Positions 7,247-16,851 are shown, counted from the first letter of the stretch. The stretch: 28,365 nt of DNA from RGIG4097 sp964550635 (GCA_964550635.1 CAZJZV010000017.1:1-28365); one strand, 5' to 3'. Numbers and translations are program-made. Notes: generated by a model not told the origin, from the letters alone.

Positions 7247-7284
7247 GACGAAAAATCGTCAAAAAACAACGAGAAAAAACAAGG

Positions 7285-7313
7285 AAATCCGTCGAAAAAT
7301 CGGCGGATTTTTT
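7285..7313 (+). terminator. Terminator of acyltransferase gene
   Basis: AAATCCGTCGA, loop AAAA, TCGGCGGATTT followed by TTT. The 11-bp stem has one G-T wobble. Confidence 0.85.
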
Positions 7314-7412
7314 CACGTCTAAACGGGAAAAAATAACCGCGAAATTTGTCGAACGGTTGTGGATAACTCACGAAAAAATTTTCGGTTTTCGGGGCTGAAA
7401 CAAAATAATGTA

Positions 7413-7442
7413 TTGACACGCGGGGGTTTTCGATGATATATT
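7413..7442 (+). promoter_or_regulatory. sigma-A promoter of the giant lipoprotein gene
   Basis: Perfect TTGACA (7413-7418) and TATATT (7437-7442), spacer 18. The ATG with its CGGAGGG ribosome binding site follows 45 bases later. Confidence 0.7.
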
Positions 7443-7486
7443 ATATGCGTATAACTATATTTGCGCGTTACGCGCGGAGGGTTAGT

Positions 7487-10400
7487 ATGAATAAGGTCGT
7501 GAAATTATTAGTAGTAAGCGTGTTGGCAGTTCTGTTGGTCTGCACTCTTGTCGCGTGCAGTCAAACCACCACGCAAGATCTCTCCAAACCGTTGCCCGAC
7601 GGTATTGTCGGCGGCGGTTCTTCTACGGGCGGCTCAGGCGACGGCGGAAGCGGAGACGGAGACAATACTCCCGAGGTCGATCTCGGCGATCCCGAGTATC
7701 TGACGTTCTCCTACCTGACTCAAGCACCGTCCGTGTTCAGTCATATCTACGTCGACGAATTCAAGCTTTCAAACGTTCTCTACCACGTCAACTACGTGAA
7801 CGATGACGGAGTGGTAACCGTAGGCGAAGGTCAACCCCTCACCGCGGATATGCTCGACAGTGCAAGCAAAAACGCAATTACCGTAGCGGGCAGTCATAGC
7901 ATCTACGCTTCCAAGACTGTGGACGGATCCAAAGTCAGCGGATCGTTCTTCCTGCACTTGATGAATAGAAACACCACGAAATTCGTCGAACTCACTTTCG
8001 ACCTTGACGGCGGAACCGCAACGTTCGGTACGGTCGCGGACGGCAAAGCGACGGCGAGAGTTCAAGAAGGCGCGACTTACAGTTGGTCCGAACTCATCGC
8101 ATCCTTCCCCGTATCCAAGACCGGTTACGCACTCGACGGTTGGAAAAACGGCTCGACCACTTACGACTCTTCGTCCGACTCCATAACCTTCAATACCGAT
8201 ACGACGTTGACCGCTCAATGGACGAACGCATACGTTGAAATCACTTTCGATATCAACGCTCCCGAAGGCACGACTTGGGCACCCGCAACCGACAATACTC
8301 TCCCCGACGGCGCGGAAAGCGGTATTTGGAAAGCAAACGCGGTCAGAAACGACGGTGTCGTGTCAAGACCTAACGCAAACGACATCAATACCATCGGCGG
8401 ATATTCTTTCGTCGGTTGGAACACCAAACAAGACCTGTCTGGCGACGTGTGGAACTTCAACTCCAAAGTCGGCGGTGAAAACTTCACTCTCTACGCAATG
8501 TGGGCGGTCAGAGAATACACCGTGACTTACTACCTTATGGGCGGTGAGTTCAAGGATGCAAGCATCGCGACCGACGGTAAATCTCAACTCAAAACGGACG
8601 TAACCTACGCAAAGGGCTATCACGAAGGCGATGCGGAATACGATCCCAGCTACACTCAAAACTACCTTACCGACAAACCCATCAAAATCGTATTCAAAGG
8701 AATCGAATACGGCAACGATCTCGGCGACTTCTATTCGACCTTCTCGATCACCAACGGCTCCAAGAAGCAAATCACCGCTTCCGCGGATGCAGACACCCTC
8801 AAAGAACAACTCGTCAAAGGTTTGATCGGCGGTGAAAGCAGTTACTACGTCGAAGGTTGGTACACTTCCCAAGCCCTCCGCGACGACGAACTTTACACCG
8901 GCGGAGCAGTCACGAGCGATCTCGTGCTTTATGCAAAGTGGAGCCTTAAAGACGACCTCTCCGACGCGCACAAAGCAAGATACTTCTCCGAATATCTCTA
9001 CAACTACACCGTCAAAGGCGACGGCACCGTCCGTATCGATCTCGTCAGAGACTCTTCGGTCAGCGTGCTCGTCATTCCTAACGAAATCAACGGCCATATC
9101 GTTTCCGAAATCGGCGCAAACGCTGGTATGAACTTGTTGTCTCTCGGCACCGTCGACGCGTCTGCAACCACCGGACTCACCAAAATCGGCACAAGCGCAT
9201 TCGCATCCTGCGTCAATATGAGCGAAATCTTGCACCCCGCATCTTCCAAGATCGAAGAAATCGGCAAGGATGCTTTCGTCTCTACCGAATGGCTCAACAC
9301 CTACGCGGAAAAGAAAGGCACTGAATACGTATCTCTCGGCACCGTCCTTATCGGCTACGTCGGAGATTCTTCGGTCGCGACTATGGACTTGTCGACTTCC
9401 GAATTCGACAACCTGACCGTCATCGCACCTTACGCATTCCAAGGTCTTGCAAATCTTGAAAGCGTAGTCATCGGCGACAGTTTCAAGGAAATCGGCGAAT
9501 ATGCATTCAACCGTGCAACCAAACTCGAAAGCGTTTCGGGCGGATCCAATCTCGAATATATCGCGTCCACCGCTTTTGAAGGAACTAAATTCATCACGAA
9601 CGCCCCCGCGGACGACGCATCCACGACGGACGTCGATGAAAGCACTTATCTGCGTATAGGTAGCGTGTTCTATCGTTTCTTGGCATCCGCCGCAACCAAA
9701 GCGGTCGTCCCGTCTGGAATCAAGGTCATCGCTCCTAACGCATTCTATAGCGCAAACAACGTCGCTGAAATCAAATTCATCGACGCTTCCCAAATCGAAA
9801 AAGTCGACGCAAGCGCATTCACCAGCACCAAGTGGATCAGAAGTGAAGTGAGCACCGCTTCCACCGGTCACGCGGGTACGTTCATCAAGAACGGCTTCGT
9901 CGTCATCAATCATACTCTCGTCAACTACACGGGACACGACGCAATCATCAGTCTTCCCGCGGAAGTCAAGAAGATAGCGTCCAAAGCGTTCGTTTCGAGC
10001 AGTGCGAAGATCACCAACGTGATTATTCCCGCGGATTCCACTCTCGAACTCGTCGAAACCGAAGGTTTCGCAGGTATGGATTATCTCAAGGCGGTCAGTT
10101 TCTTGAACACTGCGGTGTCTTTCCCCGTCGTTGAAAACAACGCGTTCTCCGAAGACGGTGAAACCGTCGGCGACGATCTCAAGTTCTATCTCTACAAAGC
10201 ACCCTACGACCAACTCAAGACGGCAAGCGGTAGCGCAGTAGCGGTTGCGGACGGCGATAGCGACGCACTCAAATCTTGGAAAGCGGTTGCGGCGGCGGAT
10301 ATAAGCAGAATCCAACGTCTTGCGACTCAATCCGCAACCTTCGCGACCAACGTTCCCACCAAGTATCTCCACGGCACGAGCGCAATCGACTTCACGTCCG

Positions 10401-12925
10401 TTTGGGCGGATGCGGGCATTCTCACCGCGGACAATCTCTATATCGTCAACGGCGCAATCGTCCGTAGAAGCGACGGCGTGCTCCGCACCGAAAATCTCCC
10501 CGTTTCGTCCGTCGTATTCAGCGCAACGGCAGGGGATAAGGGCGCACACGTTTTGACTTTCACAATCGGCGGCGGAGTGCATGCAGACGGTTCCGATTAC
10601 GACGTCGAAAGTGCGGAACTTGCCTACGAAGTGTTCATGGCAATCGACCAATCCACTATCAAGTTCTATCACACCGACGACAACAATACCGTCGTCGAAG
10701 GCGTGCCCATATTCTACACCACGCAAACCTCTCTCCCCACCAAGGGACTCGGTATTACGTTCAAGTACGTTGACGGCACCGACGGCTCTCTCGCTCTCGA
10801 CGACGACCAAATTTCCGTCGAAGGATATTCCGCACAAAGAGGTTCGGGCAAGACTTTGACGGTCAACGTGAACTACAAGCAAGGTCTTGCGACTTACACG
10901 TCCGTCTTTGCTTATAGAGTCGACGAGCCCAAGAATAAGAGCATCAAACCTATATCCGCACTCTCTCTCTCCGTCAATAGCAACGCTACCACGAAGTATA
11001 AAGATACCAATCTTCTCGTGGTTATGGACGACGGCAGAGAAAGCGTCGTGAATCTCAACTCCGTCAGTATCATTAGCAGAGCGGATGCGGAAGCGAAGAA
11101 CGTCAATGCGGCGACTCTCAGCGGACTCGATACGACCGAACTCGGCTATCACACCGCGGGCGTGCGTTACGGCGATGCGTCGAAGGGCTACGTGTTCAGC
11201 ACGTTCATCTACTCCGTCACCCTCGATACCGATGCAAACGCATTCACCTATAGAATCGTGAGTGCGACGAATAAGACCGCAGTCATCACGGGTATGAAGA
11301 TGGCGTATTCCGACCAAACCACCGTCGCAATTCCGTCCAAAGTCAGATTGAACGAAAACGGTTACTACGTGGCGGATAGCGCAGTCGAAGCGAACGATTA
11401 CACCATCATCGGCATCGGCGACCAAGCGTTCAAGAATAACAAGAATATCGAATACGTCTACATTCCTTCTTCCGTCGTCTCAATCGGCGAAGAAGCGTTC
11501 TACGGATGTACCGCTCTCAAACAAGCGCGTTCCTTCGACATCAAGGGCGAACTCACGTCGTCTTCTATCGGTATGAGTTCGGTCAGAGTCACCGAAGAAA
11601 CTATCAATTACGTTGGCAACGTCATCATCACGGGCGTTGTGAACACTAGCAACGACGTCATCATCCCGCTTGCATTCACCGAAACCGTCTACAAGGACGG
11701 AGAAGGCACGGACAACTGCGACCTCGTCGAAAAATGGACGAGAAACGTTCTCCTTGCAGACGACGCGCTCTCTGCGGTAACGGGCAAGATTTCTCTCCCC
11801 GACACCGAATATTTCCGTGCGTATGCGGAAGCAAACCTTGCGGATAAGAACGTTGAATTCTATGCGAAAACCAATTCAGTCACCGTGTCCGCGGAAAGAT
11901 TCACTTACGACAACTACGAAACGCCCGCAGACCTTGAAGCAAACGCAACCGGCAAAGTCACGATCATCTCCAATGCAACCGTGCAAACCGTAAATGGACT
12001 TATCCTTGTTCCCGCGTATATCGAATCCAATGCGGGCAATATCCCCAGAGTTTACACCGTGGCGGCGTTTGAAGAAAGCGCATTCTCAAATGCAACCGAC
12101 TACGAAGCATTCTGCTTGCCCAACAGTATCGAATCCTACACGGGCGACCTCAACAAACTCTTCGGCGCAACGTCCTACTACGACGTGACCACCTACGTTT
12201 ACAACACGACGGACGACTATATCTATGCACCTGCAAATCACTTCTCGTCCACAGTCAAGACCATCGGCGACCGCGCATTCTACGGTTGTATCTCTCTCGG
12301 CAAGGTCGTGCGCTCGGGTGAATCCGTCGTCGAAGACAACACTATCGACTTCACCGCATCGACCGCTCTCGAAGAAATCGGTGCAAACGCATTCTACGGT
12401 TGTACCGCAATCGAAACTCTCGATCTCAGCAAGACCGCAATCACGGAAATCAGCGACGGCACGTTCAGCGAAAGCACCGCGCTTGTCAGCGTAGCACTTC
12501 CCACGAGCGTTGTTACAATCGGCAATAACGCATTCAGCGGTTGCGTAGAGTTGACCACCGTCAGCGGTATGAAGAACGTCACCTTCGTCGGTGCGTACGC
12601 GTTCTACAACTGTGCCAAGTTGACGAATGCATATATCCCCACCGGTGTTACGGCAAGCGGAGTGGGTATCGACGCATATAGCGACACCAAGGCGGCAACG
12701 ACCGTGTACGTGCTTTCCAAGGCAGTTGCGGAAGGTATGGCATACGGCACTCCCAACAATAACGCAGGCGGTATCATCTCCGACCGCGACGTCGTGTACG
12801 TCATCGCAACCGCAACCATAACCGATGCGGGATTCCTTGGCGCATACGAAATCAGTGGCGAAGGAACCACCGTCACCGTGGACGGCGAAAGCTATTCCGT
12901 CGTCAAATATGTGAAGAAGGCGTAA
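7487..12925 (+). CDS. Giant cell-surface lipoprotein, InlB-type repeats and BspA-like leucine-rich repeats
   Basis: 1812 residues. A signal peptide ends in the lipobox LVAC (lipidated C24), then comes a flexible Gly/Ser/Asp linker (about 38-60). Residues ~165-500 hold several InlB B-repeat/Listeria-Bacteroides-type modules (LTFDLDGGTATFG, GYALDGWKNG ... LTAQW, GYSFVGWNT ... LYAMW). BspA-type LRR_5 units follow at about 540-880, 1310-1340 and 1590-1720, with signatures such as IGEEAFYGCTAL, IGDRAFYGCISL and IGNNAFSGC. Such proteins are surface adhesins or ligand-binding scaffolds; the partner is unknown. No LPxTG or S-layer motif is seen, so anchoring is by lipid. CGGAGGG lies seven bases before the ATG. 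The next gene starts one base after its stop, so they share a transcript. Confidence 0.9.
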   Translation: MNKVVKLLVVSVLAVLLVCTLVACSQTTTQDLSKPLPDGIVGGGSSTGGSGDGGSGDGDNTPEVDLGDPEYLTFSYLTQAPSVFSHIYVDEFKLSNVLYHVNYVNDDGVVTVGEGQPLTADMLDSASKNAITVAGSHSIYASKTVDGSKVSGSFFLHLMNRNTTKFVELTFDLDGGTATFGTVADGKATARVQEGATYSWSELIASFPVSKTGYALDGWKNGSTTYDSSSDSITFNTDTTLTAQWTNAYVEITFDINAPEGTTWAPATDNTLPDGAESGIWKANAVRNDGVVSRPNANDINTIGGYSFVGWNTKQDLSGDVWNFNSKVGGENFTLYAMWAVREYTVTYYLMGGEFKDASIATDGKSQLKTDVTYAKGYHEGDAEYDPSYTQNYLTDKPIKIVFKGIEYGNDLGDFYSTFSITNGSKKQITASADADTLKEQLVKGLIGGESSYYVEGWYTSQALRDDELYTGGAVTSDLVLYAKWSLKDDLSDAHKARYFSEYLYNYTVKGDGTVRIDLVRDSSVSVLVIPNEINGHIVSEIGANAGMNLLSLGTVDASATTGLTKIGTSAFASCVNMSEILHPASSKIEEIGKDAFVSTEWLNTYAEKKGTEYVSLGTVLIGYVGDSSVATMDLSTSEFDNLTVIAPYAFQGLANLESVVIGDSFKEIGEYAFNRATKLESVSGGSNLEYIASTAFEGTKFITNAPADDASTTDVDESTYLRIGSVFYRFLASAATKAVVPSGIKVIAPNAFYSANNVAEIKFIDASQIEKVDASAFTSTKWIRSEVSTASTGHAGTFIKNGFVVINHTLVNYTGHDAIISLPAEVKKIASKAFVSSSAKITNVIIPADSTLELVETEGFAGMDYLKAVSFLNTAVSFPVVENNAFSEDGETVGDDLKFYLYKAPYDQLKTASGSAVAVADGDSDALKSWKAVAAADISRIQRLATQSATFATNVPTKYLHGTSAIDFTSVWADAGILTADNLYIVNGAIVRRSDGVLRTENLPVSSVVFSATAGDKGAHVLTFTIGGGVHADGSDYDVESAELAYEVFMAIDQSTIKFYHTDDNNTVVEGVPIFYTTQTSLPTKGLGITFKYVDGTDGSLALDDDQISVEGYSAQRGSGKTLTVNVNYKQGLATYTSVFAYRVDEPKNKSIKPISALSLSVNSNATTKYKDTNLLVVMDDGRESVVNLNSVSIISRADAEAKNVNAATLSGLDTTELGYHTAGVRYGDASKGYVFSTFIYSVTLDTDANAFTYRIVSATNKTAVITGMKMAYSDQTTVAIPSKVRLNENGYYVADSAVEANDYTIIGIGDQAFKNNKNIEYVYIPSSVVSIGEEAFYGCTALKQARSFDIKGELTSSSIGMSSVRVTEETINYVGNVIITGVVNTSNDVIIPLAFTETVYKDGEGTDNCDLVEKWTRNVLLADDALSAVTGKISLPDTEYFRAYAEANLADKNVEFYAKTNSVTVSAERFTYDNYETPADLEANATGKVTIISNATVQTVNGLILVPAYIESNAGNIPRVYTVAAFEESAFSNATDYEAFCLPNSIESYTGDLNKLFGATSYYDVTTYVYNTTDDYIYAPANHFSSTVKTIGDRAFYGCISLGKVVRSGESVVEDNTIDFTASTALEEIGANAFYGCTAIETLDLSKTAITEISDGTFSESTALVSVALPTSVVTIGNNAFSGCVELTTVSGMKNVTFVGAYAFYNCAKLTNAYIPTGVTASGVGIDAYSDTKAATTVYVLSKAVAEGMAYGTPNNNAGGIISDRDVVYVIATATITDAGFLGAYEISGEGTTVTVDGESYSVVKYVKKA

Positions 12926-12926
12926 T

Positions 12927-13328
12927 ATGAAAGTTCTCGTAACACTTGGCAACAGACTTCTCGACGACGGCTCTATCAGCGATTTTCTCCGCGGTAGACT
13001 CGAAAAAACTCTCGAAGTGGCGGACAACTACGACGTGCTTGTCTTGACGGGCGGAGTCGCAAATCCGAAAGCAGTGAAGTCCGAAGGTTCGGTCATGCGC
13101 GAATGGCTTCTCGAAAAGGGAATAAGCGCGGACAAAATCATCGTGGAAGACCGCTCAACCACCACCAAAGAGAACGCAAAGTTTTGCAGAGAAATCTTTG
13201 AAAAACTCGGCGTGAACGAAGTCGCGATACTCTCAAGCGCGTATCATATCGAAAGAAAGTGGCTCAACCCCTTGAAACTCTTCAAACGATACGCAAAGGT
13301 GAACGTCGCAGAAGCAATCAAAGCATAA
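12927..13328 (+). CDS. DUF218/YdcF-family protein (ElyC/SanA-like), short form
   Basis: 133 residues. The DUF218 hallmarks are present: GNRLLDDG near the N-terminus, VLTGGVANP (38-46), a KSEG..MREWLLEKGI segment, the conserved EDRSTTTKENA (75-85) and SSAYHIER. The family includes YdcF (a SAM-binding protein) and ElyC/SanA (envelope homeostasis, vancomycin sensitivity). The enzymatic activity is not established. There is no signal peptide or membrane segment, so this copy is predicted cytosolic. The start is one base after the giant lipoprotein's stop and its AGAAGG ribosome binding site lies inside the upstream gene, so translation is probably coupled. A terminator follows. Confidence 0.82.
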   Translation: MKVLVTLGNRLLDDGSISDFLRGRLEKTLEVADNYDVLVLTGGVANPKAVKSEGSVMREWLLEKGISADKIIVEDRSTTTKENAKFCREIFEKLGVNEVAILSSAYHIERKWLNPLKLFKRYAKVNVAEAIKA

Positions 13329-13332
13329 CGAC

Positions 13333-13360
13333 AAAATCCCGACGACAGTCGGGGTTTTTG
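13333..13360 (+). terminator. Terminator after the lipoprotein-ydcF operon
   Basis: AAAATCCCGAC, loop GACA, GTCGGGGTTTTT: a stem with one wobble and a T-run, five bases after the stop. A second G/C-rich hairpin (GCGCGC-ctcgt-GCGCGC, 13364-13380) follows and abuts a possible -10 TATAAT (13384-13389). Confidence 0.85.
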
Positions 13361-13383
13361 TTCGCGCGCCTCGTGCGCGCGTT

Positions 13384-13389
13384 TATAAT
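13384..13389 (+). promoter_or_regulatory. Possible -10 element for the gdpd-trmO operon
   Basis: Perfect TATAAT lies 16 bases before the GDPD ATG, but the upstream region is a G/C-rich hairpin and no good -35 is visible. Transcription could also come from read-through. Confidence 0.35.
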
Positions 13390-13405
13390 GGATATAGGAG
13401 TCAAA

Positions 13406-14452
13406 ATGAAAAGTTATTCCGAAATGTCGGTAGGGGAGTTCCTGTCCTACCTGCAAAAGAAAGACAAAATCAATCTCATCGTCAAATGGTCGATCATCTC
13501 TCTCGTGATAGCCGTTGTGCTTCTCAACTTCCTTGCCCTTCCTTTGACGGGCGACTACTCAAGAGTGGACGAGATCAACGCATACGACGGTGACAATCCC
13601 TATATCACTTTCGACGAGCGCACGCTCATATCCGCTCACCGCGCGGGCGGCGGACTCGCTCCCGAAGAAACCATGATGGCGTTCGAGAAATGCATGACCG
13701 CAGCCGACTACGTTGTAGACATCGTGGAATTTGACTTGCACGTGACCGCAGACGATCAACTCGTTCTTCTTCACGACCACACCGTCAATCGTACGTCGAA
13801 CGCGACGGAGTTTTACGGAGATAAGAGCGTGAAAGTCAAAGAGAAAACTCTTGCCGAACTCAAACAACTCAACTTCGGTGAGAATTTCATGGATCTTGAC
13901 GGCAATTATCCCTATCGCGGACTCCGCGGTGACCAAATTCCCGAAAACGTCAAAATTCTCTCTCTCGACGAGATTTTGACCTATCTCACGTTGGTCAGCC
14001 CCAATCTCAACTATATCATCGAAATCAAGGACGGCGGTTCGGACGGCGAACACGCAATGGATTTGCTCTATCAGAAAATGCAAGAGTACGGCATCACTGA
14101 ACGTACGGTCGTCGGCACTTTCAAGGCAAACGTCACGAGTTATATCGACGAGAAATACCCCGACCTTATCCGCTCCGCAAGCATAATGGAAGTGCTTGAC
14201 TTCTATTTCTCATTCCTTTACGGCAATACGGACAAGGAGTTCAAATTCAACGTCTTGCAAATTCCGCAAGGTCTAAACGGCTATTTCGACTTCGGCACGA
14301 AAGAATTCTGCGACTACGCGCACTCAAAGGATATAGCGGTGCAGTATTGGACGATCAACGATGCGGACGACGTCGCCAGACTCGTCAAAAACGGAGCGGA
14401 TGCAATCATCACCGATAACCCCGAAGTCGCATATTCGGTCATCGCAAAATGA
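13406..14452 (+). CDS. Membrane-anchored glycerophosphodiester phosphodiesterase
   Basis: 348 residues. One membrane segment (about 24-47) precedes an extracytoplasmic GDPD domain. The enzyme hydrolyses glycerophosphodiesters, such as deacylated phospholipid headgroups or teichoic-acid-type polymers, to glycerol 3-phosphate and an alcohol. Catalytic residues are in place: SAHRAGG (H78, R79), EFDLHVT (E108, D110), LLHDHTVNRT (H123, D124), YIIEIK, and the C-terminal WTIND...GADAIITDNP that typifies GDPDs. The start at 13406 is chosen for its GGAG and because the preceding codons run through the previous gene. The following trmO gene overlaps its stop by four bases. Confidence 0.92.
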   Translation: MKSYSEMSVGEFLSYLQKKDKINLIVKWSIISLVIAVVLLNFLALPLTGDYSRVDEINAYDGDNPYITFDERTLISAHRAGGGLAPEETMMAFEKCMTAADYVVDIVEFDLHVTADDQLVLLHDHTVNRTSNATEFYGDKSVKVKEKTLAELKQLNFGENFMDLDGNYPYRGLRGDQIPENVKILSLDEILTYLTLVSPNLNYIIEIKDGGSDGEHAMDLLYQKMQEYGITERTVVGTFKANVTSYIDEKYPDLIRSASIMEVLDFYFSFLYGNTDKEFKFNVLQIPQGLNGYFDFGTKEFCDYAHSKDIAVQYWTINDADDVARLVKNGADAIITDNPEVAYSVIAK

Positions 14453-15114
14453 AAGTCATCGCAACCGTTCACAACGACTACACTTCAAAATTCGGAGTGC
14501 CCCGCCAAAGCGGACTTGCGGACGTTGAGTCCGTAGTCGTTTTCGAGCCTGAATTTCGCAATCCCGACGCAATCAGGGGAATCGAAGAGTTTTCGCATCT
14601 CTGGCTCATCTGGAAGTTCGACAACGAAAAGGATGATTGGAATGCCACCGTCCGCCCACCGCGACTCGGCGGAAACGTCAGGGTGGGGGTGTTTGCGTCT
14701 CGTTCACCCTACCGCCCCAACCCGATAGGCTTGTCATCCGTCAAACTTGTCGGAGTGGAAGAAACCAAGTCCCATGGAACCGTGTTGCGCGTTTTGGGCG
14801 CAGATCTTGCGGACGGCACCAAAATATACGACGTCAAACCTTACGTGCCTTATTCGGACGTACACGCGGACGCAACGAGCGGTTATTCGTATGATGAAGA
14901 AGCGCACGTTTTGAACGTCGAGTGCAACGATAGCGAAATCATAGTCATACCGCCCGAGAAGAGAGAAACCCTTTTGAAGATACTCTCCTACGACCCGCGC
15001 CCGTCCTATCAGAACGATCCGAACAGAGTTTACGGAATGAGTTTTGCGGGGTGCAACGTGAAGTTTCAAGTCCGCGGAAGTCTTTTGACCGTGGTGTCGA
15101 TAAGCGAAGAATAG
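14449..15114 (+). CDS. trmO: TrmO/TsaA-family tRNA N6-methyltransferase (m6t6A37)
   Basis: 221 residues. TsaA/TrmO proteins use S-adenosylmethionine to methylate t6A37 of certain tRNAs. Family motifs are clear: FGVPRQSG near residue 15, the segment RSPYRPNPIGLS (about 85-96), and DGTKIYDVKPYVPYSD (about 123-138). The C-terminal domain is present, so the length is normal. The ATG overlaps the GDPD stop (ATGA), indicating translational coupling. There is no obvious functional link between tRNA methylation and phosphodiester hydrolysis, so the pairing is probably transcriptional convenience. No terminator is seen after it. Confidence 0.9.
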   Translation: MKVIATVHNDYTSKFGVPRQSGLADVESVVVFEPEFRNPDAIRGIEEFSHLWLIWKFDNEKDDWNATVRPPRLGGNVRVGVFASRSPYRPNPIGLSSVKLVGVEETKSHGTVLRVLGADLADGTKIYDVKPYVPYSDVHADATSGYSYDEEAHVLNVECNDSEIIVIPPEKRETLLKILSYDPRPSYQNDPNRVYGMSFAGCNVKFQVRGSLLTVVSISEE

Positions 15115-15155
15115 GGGGAAATCTCAACAAAAAACAATAAGACAAAGATTAGCGT

Positions 15156-15161
15156 TATAAT
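15156..15161 (+). promoter_or_regulatory. Possible -10 of the metallophosphoesterase gene
   Basis: TATAAT at 15156-15161 without a convincing -35. It would give a leader of about 100 bases that contains a small TGCCG-attg-CGGCA hairpin (about 15202-15215). I do not recognise a known RNA element in it. Confidence 0.4.
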
Positions 15162-15268
15162 GCTACAAACCGCATTTTATCTGTCGAAAAACGATTGATA
15201 AAGTGCCGATTGCGGCAAATTGTAAAATCTAAACCGCACCGCAAGGCGCAAAGATAAGGAAGGTGTTT

Positions 15269-15955
15269 ATGATTTTCATCACGGGGGACGTTCACGGTCT
15301 CCACTCGTTTTACAAGTTTGAAGAGTTTGTCAAGGGCAGGGACGACATGTCCAAAAACGACTATATGATAATCGCAGGCGATTGCGGTATTTTGTGGGAT
15401 GAAAAGGGTTTCCCCGAAAGACTTGCAAAATATCAAAGCATGCCTTTCACCACGTTGTTTGTGGACGGCAATCACGAGAATTTCGATATGCTCAATGCCT
15501 ACCCCGTCCAAGAGTGGAAGGGCGGAAAGGTGCATATCATCGCACCCGACGTCATCCACCTTATGCGCGGACAGGTTTTTGAAATCGACGGGAAAACTAT
15601 CTTCACTCTCGGCGGCGCGACAAGCATAGACAGGTACCTGCGCAAAGCGGGTGTCAGTTGGTGGGAAGAAGAATTGCCCACCGCAGACGACCTTGACGAA
15701 GGACTAAAAAATCTTGCGCGCTACGACAACAAAGTGGACGTGATAGTCACCCATTCTTGCGACGAGCGCGCTCTATATTATCCGCCTATGCGCACGCCGT
15801 ACAACTACTTCAAGCCCTATCCCGAAAACGTAATTCTCAACACGATTGAAGAAAGGGTTGAGTATCGGCAATGGTATTTCGGACATTACCATATCGACGG
15901 CGACGTCACCGACAAAAAAACCGCCCTATACGACGATATTCTCAAAATCGTATAG
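15269..15955 (+). CDS. Calcineurin-like metallophosphoesterase
   Basis: 228 residues with the full metal-binding set of the calcineurin-like superfamily: GDVHG (D7, H9), IAGDCG (D38), DGNHE (N68, H69), VTHSC (H162) and GHYH (H206, H208). It is predicted to be a cytosolic di-metal phosphoesterase. The substrate could be a protein phosphate, a nucleotide or another phosphoester and cannot be told from the motifs. AAGGAAGG lies six bases before the ATG at 15269; a GTG two codons earlier would leave too little spacing. It is apparently monocistronic, with a terminator immediately after. Confidence 0.88.
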   Translation: MIFITGDVHGLHSFYKFEEFVKGRDDMSKNDYMIIAGDCGILWDEKGFPERLAKYQSMPFTTLFVDGNHENFDMLNAYPVQEWKGGKVHIIAPDVIHLMRGQVFEIDGKTIFTLGGATSIDRYLRKAGVSWWEEELPTADDLDEGLKNLARYDNKVDVIVTHSCDERALYYPPMRTPYNYFKPYPENVILNTIEERVEYRQWYFGHYHIDGDVTDKKTALYDDILKIV

Positions 15956-15967
15956 AGCGACTCCTTG

Positions 15968-15994
15968 AAAGCACCCATCGGGTGTTTTTATTTT
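15968..15994 (+). terminator. Terminator of the metallophosphoesterase gene
   Basis: AAAGCACCC, loop ATC, GGGTG then TTTTTATTTT. It lies between convergent genes. On the minus strand the T-tract is weaker (CTTTC), so it chiefly serves the plus strand, and its tail overlaps the end of the minus-strand gene. Confidence 0.8.
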
Positions 15995-16851
15995 ACCTTT
16001 GGATAACGCACCCCTTTTTCAGAAACCAAACTGCCGTCCGTATCAACGGTGAATTTGAATTTGCCGCCGTCGTTTTTGATGAAACAGACCGTGTTAGTGC
16101 CGTTGTCAAGTTCGTATTTGCCTGTCATAATCAATGCGCCTATGCTGCTACGCGCTACGAAAGCGGTGTCGTTCAAGGTTAGAGATATTCCCGAACCAAA
16201 ATCATAAACACCGCTCACCGCAGTTTTGACTTCGACTTTCACATTCATATTCGAGAACAATTTTTCCTTTTGCGCGACATATTCTTGCTCTGTCAAAATT
16301 CCGTCGTCTAGCAACGTTTTAAGGCTTTTCAATTCTTCTGCACACTGTGCCAAATCGGCAGACGGAGCGGACTTTTCATTTGCGGTAGCCTTTGCATTAG
16401 CTCTTGCTTGCGCTTTGTTTTCGTTTTCGCTTATACCTAAATAAACAGGCGCAAGAATAAAAACGAGTATGGATAAAGTCAAAGACAATGCACAAACCGC
16501 AACGTAATCATCATAATAACCATAATAGACGTCGCCGAATGCGGCACATATTATCAATATAAGAGTAATGAGATTGAAAACTATTGTTCCTATTGACAGA
16601 AGATTTCGTTTTTGATTTTTTTTCAAAGCAAGTGCAAGAATTGAAAAAATCATCGAAATGAACGCCATCACCATTGCGCTTATTGCAAAGTCCCCATAAC
16701 CGTATACGTAATTCGTATATGATGAATAGTAAGAGCGTGTTACGTAAGATCCGGACGAATCGTAACACATTATTCCTTCCGCCAAGCAAAAGATGACGGT
16801 AAGGCACGACAGAACGATTATTGCTATCAAAAGTTTGTCAGACTTTTTCAT
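15988..16851 (-). CDS. Four-span membrane protein with SHOCT domain and C-terminal beta domain
   Basis: 287 residues. Four hydrophobic segments (about 7-27, 54-76, 86-104 and 117-139) are followed by an Ala/Lys-rich linker and a SHOCT motif (LKTLLDDGILTEQEYVAQKEKL, about 178-199). A C-terminal ~80-residue region with alternating beta-type residues (SGVYDFGSG ... YPKVK) comes last. SHOCT domains are short oligomerisation or membrane-associated modules of unclear function, usually C-terminal; here the motif is internal. The start at 16851 is favoured by AAGGAG upstream over an ATG at 16890 that would overlap the previous gene. It is the second gene of an XRE-controlled unit: the upstream gene's stop is 10 bases away. 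Its sequence looks more A/T-rich than the neighbours. Confidence 0.75.
   Translation of the reverse strand: MKKSDKLLIAIIVLSCLTVIFCLAEGIMCYDSSGSYVTRSYYSSYTNYVYGYGDFAISAMVMAFISMIFSILALALKKNQKRNLLSIGTIVFNLITLILIICAAFGDVYYGYYDDYVAVCALSLTLSILVFILAPVYLGISENENKAQARANAKATANEKSAPSADLAQCAEELKSLKTLLDDGILTEQEYVAQKEKLFSNMNVKVEVKTAVSGVYDFGSGISLTLNDTAFVARSSIGALIMTGKYELDNGTNTVCFIKNDGGKFKFTVDTDGSLVSEKGVRYPKVK

Noticed and set aside
7357..7366. TTGTGGATAA, a perfect DnaA-box match
   Set aside because: It is a single copy with no cluster, no DUE and no dnaA/dnaN nearby, so no origin can be claimed.
8363..11425. 1020-codon open frame on the minus strand inside the giant lipoprotein gene
   Set aside because: It is an antisense shadow. 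The plus-strand gene rarely uses TTA, CTA and TCA codons, so the opposite frame lacks stops. Its product is low-complexity with no domain or ribosome binding site.
15162..15268. Possible riboswitch in the metallophosphoesterase leader
   Set aside because: Only one small hairpin is visible, with no terminator or sequestered ribosome binding site and no known aptamer motif.
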